A model generated the notes under the pieces. It was not told the DNA's origin. It saw only the letters and a list, made by a program, of their open reading frames with translations, and searched no databases. This document shows, piece after piece, positions 6,984 through 17,802 of a DNA stretch of 64,000 nucleotides; position 1 is the first letter of the stretch; each line of letters begins with the position of its first letter. Source of the stretch: Thauera sp. K11 (GTDB lineage: Bacteria; Pseudomonadota; Gammaproteobacteria; Burkholderiales; Rhodocyclaceae); the NCBI RefSeq assembly GCF_002354895.1, contig NZ_CP023439.1, positions 4,588,001 through 4,652,000 on the forward strand. Direction: 5' to 3'. The translations under genes and the position numbers were made by a program.

Positions 6984-7244
6984 ATGATGGATATCGCCAA
7001 ACTCTTGCGCAGAATCGGAAACGGCAGCTCGCCGGCCGGGATCGACGAGGATGAGAAGTCGCGGCTGCGCGCCGAGAACGCACGCCTGCGGGCCGCCGTC
7101 GAGGCGGCTTCCGAAGCGCTGGCCGCCGCGCCGCTGTGGCACATCCAGCATCGCGTGGCCCGCAATATCCTGCTCGACGTGAGGGACGAACTGGCCGAGG
7201 CCGGCGACTTCGACGAGCAGCCCGTGGGTTCGTCCAGGCACTGA
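6984..7244 (+). CDS. small hydrophilic protein, unknown function
   Basis: 86 residues. Positions about 25-50 (EKSRLRAENARLRAAVEAAS) have the heptad pattern of a short coiled coil. The C-terminal half (IQHRVARNILLDVRDELAEA) is an amphipathic helix. A GAGG element precedes ATG 6984 (a second ATG follows directly), and a promoter-like pair lies 70 bp upstream. It precedes the hemerythrin gene by 181 bp on the same strand. It might be a small regulatory or adaptor protein, but no family was recognised. Confidence 0.5.
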   Translation: MMDIAKLLRRIGNGSSPAGIDEDEKSRLRAENARLRAAVEAASEALAAAPLWHIQHRVARNILLDVRDELAEAGDFDEQPVGSSRH

Positions 7245-7425
7245 CCGCCTGCAGGACGGGCTGCGCCGCCCTCGTTCGCCGGCCTGCTTTCCGCAAGCCG
7301 GCGGCAGGCGATGGGCGATCTGCGGATTTCTTGATGCAGTTCAAGATGGCGCGCCGTCGCCCGGCCTATGCTCCGGGCGTTCGCCCGCCCACCGGCGGCC
7401 GCGGCTTCGACGGAGGAACGGCACC

Positions 7426-7890
7426 GTGCCCATCAACTGGAATCCCGAACTCGACACCGGCATCGACGTCGTCGATCAGCAGCACCGGCGCATCGTCGAC
7501 TACATCAACGTCCTGGAGGCCGCCAACGGCGGGCACGACCGCGAGGCGGTCGGACGCACGCTCGACGACATCGTCGATTACACGATGTCGCACTTCGCGT
7601 TCGAGGAAAGCCTGCAGGAAGAGGCGGGCTACGTTTTCTGCAAGGCACACAAGCGGGTGCATGAACTCTTCGTGCGCCGGGTGAACGAGTACGTCGAGCG
7701 CCATCGGCTCGGCGACGACGTCGGCCACGAACTGCACGCGCTGCTCGCGAACTGGCTGATCAATCACATCAAGCGCGAAGATGCCGACTACGTGGGCGCG
7801 GTGAAGGCCAACATGATCGACGTCATCGCCAAGAAGCGCGAGCAGCAGGGAGCCGGCTGGTTCCGGCGCTTCTTCAGGCGCGCCGCCTGA
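7426..7890 (+). CDS. bacteriohemerythrin
   Basis: 154 residues, a single hemerythrin domain that binds O2 at a non-haem di-iron centre. All seven expected ligands are present in order: His20, His56, Glu60, His75, His79, His114 and Asp119 (motifs DQQHRRI, MSHFAFEE, KAHKRVHE, NHIKREDAD). It starts with GTG at 7426. A basic C-terminal tail WFRRFFRR follows the domain. Likely roles are oxygen storage or delivery or O2 sensing, which fits a facultatively anaerobic, respiring host. It is transcribed alone and converges with a lipoprotein gene. Confidence 0.93.
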   Translation: MPINWNPELDTGIDVVDQQHRRIVDYINVLEAANGGHDREAVGRTLDDIVDYTMSHFAFEESLQEEAGYVFCKAHKRVHELFVRRVNEYVERHRLGDDVGHELHALLANWLINHIKREDADYVGAVKANMIDVIAKKREQQGAGWFRRFFRRAA

Positions 7891-7956
7891 GGCCGTCCGT
7901 TTCCGGACATCCCTCGCGGGAGGAGGAGCCTCCTGCGGCCGGCGGAGCGGAAGCGC

Positions 7957-8346
7957 TCAGGCCGGACGGCACTCGTTGGCGATCGGCTTTTGCGTCCTGC
8001 CGTCCAGCAGCAGGCCCTTCCAGGGCAGGTCGATCCACACCAGGCCGTTGGCGACGTCCTCGAAACGCGGCAGGCCGGAATATGACGGGTCGCGTTCAAG
8101 CTGGTAGCTGCGGCCGTTCCACGCCAACTGGATGCGCTGATTCACCTGGTCGCGCATCTCGCGGCCGATCTGCAGCCGGACCCCCAGCTCGCAGTGGTAT
8201 TCGCCGCTGGCCAGGGTGAATTCGAACTGGCCGTTGCGCAGCACGCCGCCGGCATCCGAGGCGGCCGGCGGCGCCGGCGGCCGGGTGGTGCAGGCCGACA
8301 GCAGAAGCATCGGGACGGCGAGTAGCGCAAGCCGGGGGAGGATCAT
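7957..8346 (-). CDS. putative lipoprotein
   Basis: 129 residues. A signal peptide with lipobox LLSAC predicts lipidation at Cys19 and outer or inner membrane anchoring. The mature part (about 110 residues) begins with a Pro/Ala linker, then a beta-rich domain with GEYHCELG and a C-terminal NEC, so one disulfide is likely. AGAAAGG lies about 10 nt before the ATG. The reading frame stays open far upstream, but that extension runs antisense through the phosphoglycerate mutase gene and is not real. It sits downstream of gpmI on the same strand, 150 bp away. Function not recognised. Confidence 0.75.
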   Translation of the reverse strand: MILPRLALLAVPMLLLSACTTRPPAPPAASDAGGVLRNGQFEFTLASGEYHCELGVRLQIGREMRDQVNQRIQLAWNGRSYQLERDPSYSGLPRFEDVANGLVWIDLPWKGLLLDGRTQKPIANECRPA

Positions 8347-8498
8347 GCGGGCAAACCTTTCTTTGCTGGGCGGGCGGCCCGGACAGAGGAGATGGCCGAT
8401 TCTAAGCCGGCGCCCTGCCCGGCCGCACGCTTGCCGGACCGGCAAAGCGGTAAGCAATCGTTGCAGCCGGGCCGGGGCATGGAAAGGATCGGCCCGGC

Positions 8499-10139
<1,641 letters not shown>

Positions 10140-10369
10140 GGTCACTTCCTGAAAGAACGAGATGCGGGGCCGGCCGCGAGCACGGGCGGGCGGACCGGAC
10201 GAACAGCGGCGAAAGATAGCACTAACCGCCGCACCGCAGCATCCCGGAAATGCCCGGCCCGTCGCTCGCCCGTGCGCCTGCGGCGCCTCGCCCGCACGGA
10301 CGCCGCCGAAGGCCCGTGCCCGCCCGCGGGCTCGACAGACCGGGCGGCATCGGGCCAGACTCGCGTGCC

Positions 10370-11014
10370 ATGGCCGACCTCGCCCCCACCATCCTGTACG
10401 CCGACGACTTCGTGATCGTCGCCGACAAGCCTGCCGGCCTGCTGTCGGTGCCGGCCGGCGGCGAAGGCCGCCAGGACTGCCTCGCCGCCCGCGTCCGGGC
10501 GCTGCATGCCGAAGCGCTGATCGTGCACCGGCTGGACATGGCGACCTCGGGCCTGGTGCTGTTCGCGCGCGGCGCCGAGATGCTGCGGCGCATGAGCCTC
10601 GCCTTCGAGCAGCGGATGGTCGGCAAGCAATACGTCGCCCTGGTGCACGGCTGCGTCGCCGCCGATGCCGGCGAGATCGCACTGCCGCTGCGCGCGGACC
10701 CGAACGACCGTCCGCGCACGATCGTGGATCCGCTGCGCGGCCGCCGCGCGCTGACGCGCTACCGGGTGGTCTCGCGCGGCGGCACGGGCGACGGTGCCGT
10801 GTCGCGTGTGGAACTCAAACCCGTCACCGGCCGTTCGCACCAGTTGCGCGTGCACCTGATGTCCATCGGCCACGCCATCCTCGGCGATCCGCTGTACGCC
10901 CCGCCCGGCAGCGCGGCGCGCCACGGCTGCATGCACCTGCACGCGGAGCGCATCGCCTTCATGCATCCGCAGACGCGGGTGCCGATGAGCTTCGCCAGCG
11001 CGGTTCCGTTCTGA
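10370..11014 (+). CDS. rluA: RluA-family RNA pseudouridine synthase
   Basis: 214 residues, close to Escherichia coli RluA (219), which modifies U746 of 23S rRNA and U32 of some tRNAs. The catalytic aspartate is in HRLDMATSGL. The C-terminal VTGRSHQLRVHLMSIGHAI block and GDPLYAP are typical of the short RluA branch without an S4 domain. The start at 10370 gives the family N-terminus (LYADDFVIVADKPAGLLSVP); the open frame upstream is arginine-rich spurious sequence. The exact RNA target is inferred from length and subfamily. Confidence 0.88.
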   Translation: MADLAPTILYADDFVIVADKPAGLLSVPAGGEGRQDCLAARVRALHAEALIVHRLDMATSGLVLFARGAEMLRRMSLAFEQRMVGKQYVALVHGCVAADAGEIALPLRADPNDRPRTIVDPLRGRRALTRYRVVSRGGTGDGAVSRVELKPVTGRSHQLRVHLMSIGHAILGDPLYAPPGSAARHGCMHLHAERIAFMHPQTRVPMSFASAVPF

Positions 11015-11181
11015 CGGGCTTCCGCGGCCGGCCGATGCGCAAGAATCGGATTGCCATCGCACGCACCCGCGCATACCTTGGCAGGACGGCAGGCGCGGCA
11101 TCGCAGGCCCTCGCCGGCACCGCACATAGGGCCGGGCATGTATTCCCGCAGGGCGCCACGCCCCTGCGCAGGAGGCGGACC

Positions 11182-12048
11182 ATGAACGACGACAAGATGA
11201 ACGACACGGCAGATTCACGACACTACGCAACCATCGCCAAGGCGATCTCCTACATCCGCGTGCATGCGCGGTCGCAGCCGTCGCTGGAGGAAGTCGCCGC
11301 CGCGGTGCACCTGAGCCCGCACCATCTGCAGCGCCTGTTCGCGGACTGGGCGGGCATCTCGCCCAAGCGCTTCCTGCAGTACCTGACGAAAGAACATGCG
11401 CGCCAGCAGCTCGCCGGGGCGGGCGACGTGCTGTCCGTCGCCGAGGATGCCGGCCTGAGCAGCGCCAGCCGGCTGCACGACCTGATGGTGAGCTGCGAGG
11501 CGATGACGCCGGGCGAGATCAAGTCGGGCGGCCGCGGCCTCTCCATCGGCTACGGCTTCGGGCCCTCGCCCTTCGGCAGCGTGCTGGTGGCCTGGACCAC
11601 GCGCGGCGTCTGCCATTTCGCCTTCGACGTCGGCGACGGGGCGGCGATGGTCGCCGAGCTGGAAGCGCTGTGGCCCGCCGCGACGCTGCAGCGCGACGAC
11701 GCCGAGGCGCATGCGCTGCTGGACCGGATCTTCCCGCAGACACCGACGCGCGGCACGGTGCATCTGGTGCTGCGCGGCACCAACTTCCAGATCAAGGTGT
11801 GGGAGGCGCTGCTGCGCATCGAGCCCGGCAGGCTGGTCTCGTACCAGCAACTGGCGCGGCAGCTCGGCCAGCCGAGGGCCTCGCGCGCGGTCGGCAGCGC
11901 GATCGCCGCCAACACCATCGGCTTCCTGATCCCCTGCCATCGGGTGATCCGCGGAGGCGGAGACTTCGGCCAGTACCGCTGGGGCAGCGATCGCAAGCTG
12001 GCGTTGATCGGCTGGGAGGCGGCGGCGTCGCACGCCAGCGCCCGCTAG
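11182..12048 (+). CDS. AraC-type HTH fused to O6-alkylguanine-DNA alkyltransferase
   Basis: 288 residues. An AraC/Ada helix-turn-helix domain (about 14-110, VHLSPHHLQRLF...GISPKRFLQYL) is followed by an alkyltransferase N-like domain (about 115-200) and the methyltransferase domain with the active-site PCHRV (Cys252). It lacks the N-terminal zinc and methyl-phosphotriester domain of true Ada, so it cannot sense methyl-phosphotriesters in the Ada manner, but should repair O6-methylguanine by suicidal transfer. AGGAGG precedes ATG 11182 by 6 nt. In this class the HTH may regulate its own or other repair genes. Confidence 0.92.
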   Translation: MNDDKMNDTADSRHYATIAKAISYIRVHARSQPSLEEVAAAVHLSPHHLQRLFADWAGISPKRFLQYLTKEHARQQLAGAGDVLSVAEDAGLSSASRLHDLMVSCEAMTPGEIKSGGRGLSIGYGFGPSPFGSVLVAWTTRGVCHFAFDVGDGAAMVAELEALWPAATLQRDDAEAHALLDRIFPQTPTRGTVHLVLRGTNFQIKVWEALLRIEPGRLVSYQQLARQLGQPRASRAVGSAIAANTIGFLIPCHRVIRGGGDFGQYRWGSDRKLALIGWEAAASHASAR

Positions 12049-12086
12049 TGCGCCGGTAGCCGCACACCCGTCCGCGCCGGCCGGCG

Positions 12087-13172
12087 TCAGGCCGCGGGCG
12101 CCTCTGCCGCAGCGGGCCGGATCGCCATTTCGATCGCCCTCACCATCGCCGCCGTCGCCTCCTGCCAGTTCGCGTTGTCGATCCTGGGCGTCTGGTAGCG
12201 CAGCAGCGGCCTCAGTTCCTCGGGCAGGGCCTCGGGGGACGGCAGTTGCGCGTCGCCGATCAGCACCGGCAGCAGCGTCTTGCCGGCGGCGAGCAAGGTG
12301 CGCAGCTCGTGCCGCACCACGTCGTCGTCGGCCAGGAGGCGCGCGCGGCCGTGCTCGCCGGCCGCCATGAAGCCGGGGCCGATCAGCACCACCGCGACCC
12401 TGCAGGCGGTGATCGCGTCGTCGATGGTCCGGCGCCAGTCGGCGCTGGGCACGATGCCGTGCATGTCCATGAACACGCGGCGGGCGCCGAAGTGCTCGAC
12501 GAGGTCGTCGCGCAGGCGGCCGGCGGCCATGCCGGTGTCCGCGCGCCGGTAGGAGATGAAGATGTCGGCGCTGGCCGCGAGCGTGCCGAGCAGCAGGTTG
12601 GCGAGCGGGCCGGTGGCGTTGATCCAGGGCACGGCCAGGCTGAGGAACTGCGTCTGGCTCAGGCCCGGTACCGGCGCCTCGGCCCAGGTGCGCAGGATCT
12701 CGTGGAACACGTTGCGCGACTCGCCGCCTGCGAACGGCACCGGCAGCACCGGCTTGCCGGCGTCGATGAACCGCCGCGCGATGGCGAGCGATCCGCCGCG
12801 TCCGCCTATCATCACCACGGCGCCCGCGCGGTCGATCGCCTCTTCGATCCACTCGTCGTAGCCGGAAAGGCGGACGACGCACTCCGGCGGCGCGGCGAAG
12901 CCCGCGCCCGGCAGGAAGTAGCCGCGCCGGAAATGCGGCAGCCACAACTGCCGGTAGGCCGCTTCCGGCGCCACGCCGCGGCGCCGGCATTCCGCCCAGT
13001 AGGCGCGCACGGCGACGCTGTCGACGCCGGGCGTGTTGCCCGTCAGCAGACCGAAGCCGCTGCGCGCCAGCTCGCGCCCCACCATGTCGGCAAGACGCCT
13101 GAACGGCCGGTAGCAGGGCAGCGCGACGGCGAAGGTGGTGCCGGCGACGAGGATGCTGGGGTGTTCCGGCAT
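12087..13172 (-). CDS. SLOG-TIR fusion protein, candidate NAD-related immune effector
   Basis: 361 residues. Residues about 5-165 form a Rossmann-like SLOG nucleotide-binding domain: FGLLTGNTPGVDSVAV (40-55), then VVMIGGRGGSLAIARRF (119-135) and GKPVLPV (139-145). Residues about 202-350 are a TIR domain: DIFISYRRAD (203-212), FMDMHGI box (234-240), VVLIGPGF (261-268), and a possible catalytic Glu289 in VVRHEL. SLOG domains bind nucleotide-derived ligands in systems such as Thoeris ThsA; TIR domains often cleave NAD+. Here both are on one chain, so ligand-triggered NADase activity is a fair inference. No adjacent partner gene was found; the neighbours are a DNA repair gene and an exporter. Composition matches the chromosome. 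Confidence 0.8.
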   Translation of the reverse strand: MPEHPSILVAGTTFAVALPCYRPFRRLADMVGRELARSGFGLLTGNTPGVDSVAVRAYWAECRRRGVAPEAAYRQLWLPHFRRGYFLPGAGFAAPPECVVRLSGYDEWIEEAIDRAGAVVMIGGRGGSLAIARRFIDAGKPVLPVPFAGGESRNVFHEILRTWAEAPVPGLSQTQFLSLAVPWINATGPLANLLLGTLAASADIFISYRRADTGMAAGRLRDDLVEHFGARRVFMDMHGIVPSADWRRTIDDAITACRVAVVLIGPGFMAAGEHGRARLLADDDVVRHELRTLLAAGKTLLPVLIGDAQLPSPEALPEELRPLLRYQTPRIDNANWQEATAAMVRAIEMAIRPAAAEAPAA

Positions 13173-13362
13173 GATCTGGCGACCTCATCCGAAAGGCTGC
13201 GGCAACTGCGGCTGGACCTGCAACGATGCCGGCAATTGTAAGGTCCCCGCCGCCGCGGAGCACTCCGCGGCAGCGCCTGTATCCTTGTCGCCGTACGCCG
13301 CGCCCGGCAACGCCAGCCTGCCCGTCGCAAGGCCGGCTCTCCGCACGACCGCAAGGACATCC

Positions 13363-14448
13363 ATGCACATCTGGCAACGCCTGAAGACATTGGTGCAGAC
13401 CGAGCTGCGCCACCTGACGACGATCAACCCCAGCAACCGGCGCTGGCAGATGCCGGTCGCGGCCGCGCTCGCCACCGGCCTGCCGCTGATGGTGGGCGCG
13501 TACTTCGGCCACATGGACTACGGCCTCGTCTCCTCCCTCGGCGGGCTGGTGTTCCTGTACGCGCCGAACACGCCGCTGTCGCACCGCATGGTGTGGCTGA
13601 TGGCCTGCGGCTTCGGCATGGCGGCGTGCTACGCGCTGGGCGTGATGGGCCACTTCTTCCCGGCGATGCTGATGTGGGTGATCACCTTCATCGCCATCCT
13701 CGTCACCATGGTGTGCCGCTTCTACCGCGTCGGCCCGCCGGGCAGCCTGTTCTTCGTGATGGCGGCGGCGATCGGCGCCTATTCGCCGGGCGACGTGCAG
13801 GCGATACCGCTGAAGGTGGGCCTGCTGACCATGGGCGCGCTGCTGGCCTGCCTGATCGCCTTCTTCTACAGCCTCCACGCCCTGCGCCTGGATGCGCCGC
13901 AGCCGGTGTCGCCGCTGCCCCCGCCCACCTTCGACTTCGTCGTGTTCGATGCGGTGGTGATCGGCGCCTTCGTCGGCATCTCGCTCGCGCTGGCGCAGGT
14001 GCTGCAGCTCGAACGGCCCTACTGGGTGCCGGTGAGCTGCCTCGCGGTGATCCAGGGCGCCACGCTGCGCGCGGTGTGGAACAGGCAGTTGCAGCGCGTG
14101 CTCGGCACCGGCATCGGCCTGCTGCTGTCGTGGGCGCTGCTGATGCTGCCGCTGAATGAATGGGGCATCTCGCTGATGATGATCGCGCTCGCCTTCGTCA
14201 TCGAAAGCATGGTGGTGCGGCACTACGGCATCGCCGTCATCTTCATCACGCCGCTGACCCTCTTCCTCGCCGAAGCGGCCACGCTGGGACAAGGTTCGCC
14301 GGCGGCGCTGATCGAGGCGCGCTTCCTCGACACCCTGCTGGGCTGCGTGGTGGGCCTGGCGGGCGCCGTCTGCCTGCACGATCCGCGCTTCCGGACCGTG
14401 GTCGGCACGCAGTTGCGCCGGCTGACGCCGACGCGGCTGATGCGCTGA
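13363..14448 (+). CDS. FUSC-family (aromatic acid exporter-like) membrane protein
   Basis: 361 residues. There are about ten hydrophobic segments in two blocks: residues 28-170, then a short loop DAPQPVSPLPPPTF, then 185-340. The second block contains the FUSC-type pattern YWVPVSCLAVIQGATLRAVWNRQLQRVLGT, here interrupted into shorter matching pieces. The family includes AaeB-like exporters of aromatic carboxylates and other small molecules. The start at 13363 is preceded by AAGGA at about 7 nt. It is a single-gene unit converging with a chemoreceptor gene 10 bp downstream. The substrate is unknown. Confidence 0.82.
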   Translation: MHIWQRLKTLVQTELRHLTTINPSNRRWQMPVAAALATGLPLMVGAYFGHMDYGLVSSLGGLVFLYAPNTPLSHRMVWLMACGFGMAACYALGVMGHFFPAMLMWVITFIAILVTMVCRFYRVGPPGSLFFVMAAAIGAYSPGDVQAIPLKVGLLTMGALLACLIAFFYSLHALRLDAPQPVSPLPPPTFDFVVFDAVVIGAFVGISLALAQVLQLERPYWVPVSCLAVIQGATLRAVWNRQLQRVLGTGIGLLLSWALLMLPLNEWGISLMMIALAFVIESMVVRHYGIAVIFITPLTLFLAEAATLGQGSPAALIEARFLDTLLGCVVGLAGAVCLHDPRFRTVVGTQLRRLTPTRLMR

Positions 14449-14458
14449 GCGGGCCGCT

Positions 14459-16099
14459 TCAGCGCCCGGAACCGGCCATCGCCTCGTCGATGCGGAAGCG
14501 ATCGACGATCCCTCTCATCCTGTCCGACATGCTGCGCACGCCGTCGGCGAACGTCAGCGTGTGCTCGGCGGCGCGCGCGGCCTCGGCCATCAGGGCCTCC
14601 ATGGTGTCGGCGCGCGACACGATCTCGCGGCCCGAATCGTGGCCGACCCGCACCTGCTTGCCGATCTCGCCGACCACCGCGATGACCTGGCGCGCCGACA
14701 GCTCGATGTCGTGCATGGCCTGCCCGGCCGCGCCGGTGAGTTCGATGTTCCGCTTCAGGTCGGCCTCCACGCGGCGCATCAGTTCGGTGGAAGCCGACGC
14801 GGTGACGTCGATCTCGCCGACCTGCCCGGCGATCGAGCGCGTGGCGGCCGCGACGCGCTCGGCCAGCTTGCGGACCTCGTCGGCGACGACGGCGAAGCCG
14901 CGCCCGCTTTCACCCGCGCGCGCCGCCTCGATGGCGGCATTGAGCGCGAGCAGGTTGGTCTGGTCGGCGATCTCGCGGATCTCGCCCACCAGGGCGGCGA
15001 TCTTCGTGCCCGCCGCCTCCATTGCATAGACGCGGTCTGCCGCCGCGCCCACGCCCTGCGCCAGCGCCTGGATGTGCGCGACCGCCTCGCGTATGACCTC
15101 GCTGTTGGCCGTGGCCTGCTCGCCCGAGCGCGCGGTGAGGCCGCCTGCCTCCCGCGTGTCGCCGTCGATGCGCTCGATCTGCTGCTGGATGGCCTTGATC
15201 GCAGCCTGGATGTCCCGCGTGGAGGCGTTGCCCGAGGCCGCGATGCGCGCCAGTTCGGCGGCCGCCTGCTGCATGCCGGCGGCGGTGGCTTCGTTGTTGC
15301 GGATGGCCGACTTCATCTCGGCAAGGCTGCGCTGGACGACGTCCATCAGCGAGTTGAAGGCGTGCATCGACTGCCCGAGTTCGTCGTCGCGGTGCGTCGG
15401 CACGCGCTGCGAGAAATCCAGGTCCGCCGCGATCGCGCCCATCGTCCTTTCCATGTCGCGCAGCGGGGCGACGATGCGCCGGTAGAGGCGGTGGCCGAGC
15501 AGCATCAGCACCGCCAGCGTTGCCGCGAGCGACAGGAGGATCACCAGCGTCGAATCCTGGTGCGCCGCGTCGACGACCTGCAGCGCTGCGTCCTTGGAGC
15601 GGCGTTTTTCGACCAGCAGGGTGTCGAGGATCTGCTCGAGTTCCCGCGAAAAGGGGCCGGCCGTTCCGGACAGGGCGGCTTCGGCCAGCAGCGCCTGCCC
15701 GCTGCTGCGCAGGCCCGCCACGTCGGCCAGGGCCTCTCCGTAGGCCCGCAGGCTGTCCTGCGCCTGGGCGACGATGCCGCGCTGCGTGTCGCTGTCGGCC
15801 TGGGCGCGCTGCTCGTCGAGCTGCTGGCGCAAGGCCGCAAGCTCGGCATCGAGCCCTTCGCGGAAGGTCGCTGCGGCGTGGTCGTCGGGCGCGGCGACGG
15901 CGCCCGCGGCCGAGAGGTACAGCAGCTTGACCCCCGCCTTCAGTTCGGACGCTCCCAGAAGGGCCGGGATGGCGCGGTCGGTCAACTGGCGGGTGATCGA
16001 CGCCGTGCGGCCGAACTGGTGAAGGGCAACGGCGGCCAGGCAGGAGAGGGCAATGGCGGCGACCACGAGCAGCGTGATCAGTTGGCGGCGGATGCTCAT
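14459..16099 (-). CDS. methyl-accepting chemotaxis protein
   Basis: 546 residues. TM1 is at about 7-26, a periplasmic four-helix-bundle type sensor region at 27-182, and TM2 at about 184-203. A HAMP linker follows, then the cytoplasmic signalling domain with the conserved hairpin tip [20 protein letters not shown] and [14 protein letters not shown]. It should signal through CheW/CheA to the flagellar motor. The ligand is unknown. The ATG at 16099 was chosen because MSIRRQ leads straight into TM1; an in-frame GTG at 16132 adds 11 residues. Neither has a strong ribosome site. Confidence 0.93.
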   Translation of the reverse strand: MSIRRQLITLLVVAAIALSCLAAVALHQFGRTASITRQLTDRAIPALLGASELKAGVKLLYLSAAGAVAAPDDHAAATFREGLDAELAALRQQLDEQRAQADSDTQRGIVAQAQDSLRAYGEALADVAGLRSSGQALLAEAALSGTAGPFSRELEQILDTLLVEKRRSKDAALQVVDAAHQDSTLVILLSLAATLAVLMLLGHRLYRRIVAPLRDMERTMGAIAADLDFSQRVPTHRDDELGQSMHAFNSLMDVVQRSLAEMKSAIRNNEATAAGMQQAAAELARIAASGNASTRDIQAAIKAIQQQIERIDGDTREAGGLTARSGEQATANSEVIREAVAHIQALAQGVGAAADRVYAMEAAGTKIAALVGEIREIADQTNLLALNAAIEAARAGESGRGFAVVADEVRKLAERVAAATRSIAGQVGEIDVTASASTELMRRVEADLKRNIELTGAAGQAMHDIELSARQVIAVVGEIGKQVRVGHDSGREIVSRADTMEALMAEAARAAEHTLTFADGVRSMSDRMRGIVDRFRIDEAMAGSGR

Positions 16100-16200
16100 C
16101 GACGGGCGGCGTGACGTGGAAACGATTCGCACAATATGACGATAAGGCTACGTTTTCGTGACACGTCCACAGCGTCCGCCCGCCGCCGCGGGCGGGCAGG

Positions 16201-16863
16201 TCAGCGGTCGCCGCCCGCGCTGTCGAAGGTCCATGCCACCAGTTGCGCGGCCAGCCTGTCGCCGGCGCGGCCGAAGGCCTGCACCACCATGGGCACCGCG
16301 GTGCCGGCGGCCGGCTCGCGCACTTCGAAAGTGCGGCTGGCGAGGATGCGGCGCGTATCCGGCCGCACCAGACGCGCATCGAGCCGGATCACCGCCTCGA
16401 CGGCGCCGCCGCGGTATTCGCTGTGAAAGCCGCGCAGATCGCCGTCGATCTCGAAATCGGCCTGCAGCGCGACGTCGTCGCTGCTGAGCGCGGCGATGCG
16501 GCCGTCGGCGCGGAAGGCGTCGAGCAGGCGGTTGCGCAGCAGGACCGGGGCGGGTTCGCTCCAGCTCGCGCCCTTGTACACGCTGACGCGGTCTTCCTCC
16601 GGCATGACGACGATGCGCTGGCCCGACAGGTGCACCCCGCCGGCCGGGCGCGACACGCGCAGCGACCAGGGCAGGGCGGCGGCCCCGGCAGCCGGGCGCG
16701 CCGCCGCGGCCGGCAACTGGTAGGTGTCGACGGGTTCCGCCTTCGGCAGCACGGAGCAGGCCGGCAGCAGCGCCGCGGCGCACAGTGCGGCCGCGGCCAG
16801 GGCGGGCGCCGCGGAACGGCCGGCGGCGCGGGCCGGCCTGGGGGGCAGGGGGATCGGAATCAT
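16201..16863 (-). CDS. ABC-type transport auxiliary lipoprotein (PqiC-like)
   Basis: 220 residues. A signal peptide ends in the lipobox LLPAC, followed by the family start VLPKAEPVDTYQLPA. The beta-alpha core (LRVSRPAGG...QRIVVMPEEDRVSVYKGASW...PAPVLLRNRLLDAF) is the ABC_trans_aux fold found with MCE systems. Its ATG overlaps the stop of the MlaD-like gene (ATGA), so the two are translationally coupled. It probably anchors the MCE lipid transporter to the outer membrane or links it across the periplasm. Confidence 0.88.
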   Translation of the reverse strand: MIPIPLPPRPARAAGRSAAPALAAAALCAAALLPACSVLPKAEPVDTYQLPAAAARPAAGAAALPWSLRVSRPAGGVHLSGQRIVVMPEEDRVSVYKGASWSEPAPVLLRNRLLDAFRADGRIAALSSDDVALQADFEIDGDLRGFHSEYRGGAVEAVIRLDARLVRPDTRRILASRTFEVREPAAGTAVPMVVQAFGRAGDRLAAQLVAWTFDSAGGDR

Positions 16864-17801
16864 GGCTGGAACTCCTTGGTCGGTTCGCGGCCGAGCAGGT
16901 AGTCGGCGGGCCGGTCTTCCAGTTGGCGGGTGATGTTGCGCAGCGAGGCGAGCGTACCGCGCAGCTCGGCCAGCGCCGGGCCGACCTCGGCGAGGCCGCG
17001 CATGCCGCTGTCGAGCTGGTTGCGGTTGTCGCCGACCAGCCGGTCCACCGTCTGCATCGCGTGCTCGAAGGCCGCCAGCGAACGCTGCGCGCCTTCCAGG
17101 GCCTGCACGCCGGGGCCGTCGATCATGCGGTTGGTCGCGGCCATCATGCGCTCCGCCTCGCCCATCGCCTTGTTCGCCTGCTCGCCGGCGAGCGTCAGTT
17201 GGCGCAGCGCCGCCGCGATCTCTTCGCGCTGCGCGGCGAAGCTGCCGGTGGCCTGCTCGAAGTGCTGCAGCGTGCGGCCGATGCTGTCCACGTTGTCCTT
17301 CGAGAACAGCGCGCGCGCCTGGATCAGCAGTTCGTTGACGTTCAGGATCACGTCCTCGCCGTCGGCCAGCAGCCGGCTGAGCGGCGAAGGGCTGGCGACG
17401 ATCACCGGGATCTCGCCGCTCGTGGGGTGCAGCGGCGTGCTGGCCGGGTCCTTGCCGCTGCTCAGGCGGATCATCGAGATGCCGGTGATGCCGGCGGACG
17501 CCAGGCGGGCGAGCGTGTCGCTGCGGATCGGCGCCTCGCTGTCGACGCGCACGCGGGCAACCACCCGGCGCGGGTCCTGCGGGTCCAGCCGCAGGCTGGT
17601 CACCTCGCCGATCTTGATGCCGTTGAACTCCACCGTGCCGCCGCGGGACAGGCCGGACACCGCCTCCTCGAACACGATGTCGTAGACGTCGTACTGCTTG
17701 TCGCTGTCGGTCTTGCCCAGCCACAGGGCGAACAGCAGCGCGGCGCCGACCACCAGCAGCGTGAACAGGCCGATCAGCACGTGATGGGCACGGGTTTCCA
17801 T
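16860..17801 (-). CDS. MlaD-family (MCE domain) lipid transport protein
   Basis: 313 residues. A single N-terminal membrane anchor (about 8-28) is followed by an MCE/MlaD domain (about 38-120; AVSGLSRGGTVEFNGIKIGEV), then a long helical region (about 160-290) like the C-terminal needle or coiled-coil part of larger MCE proteins. It sits between MlaF-like and lipoprotein genes in one leftward operon with overlaps of a few bases. The predicted role is periplasmic substrate-binding/tunnel protein for phospholipid or other hydrophobic compound transfer between membranes. Confidence 0.92.
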   Translation of the reverse strand: METRAHHVLIGLFTLLVVGAALLFALWLGKTDSDKQYDVYDIVFEEAVSGLSRGGTVEFNGIKIGEVTSLRLDPQDPRRVVARVRVDSEAPIRSDTLARLASAGITGISMIRLSSGKDPASTPLHPTSGEIPVIVASPSPLSRLLADGEDVILNVNELLIQARALFSKDNVDSIGRTLQHFEQATGSFAAQREEIAAALRQLTLAGEQANKAMGEAERMMAATNRMIDGPGVQALEGAQRSLAAFEHAMQTVDRLVGDNRNQLDSGMRGLAEVGPALAELRGTLASLRNITRQLEDRPADYLLGREPTKEFQP

Positions 17802-17802
17802 G

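Noticed and set aside
11215..14379. A 1054-codon minus-strand open frame, plus similar very long frames at 21393-25718 and 48426-53138
   Set aside because: They run antisense through well-supported genes and have the His/Arg/Gly-rich composition of GC-rich shadow frames.
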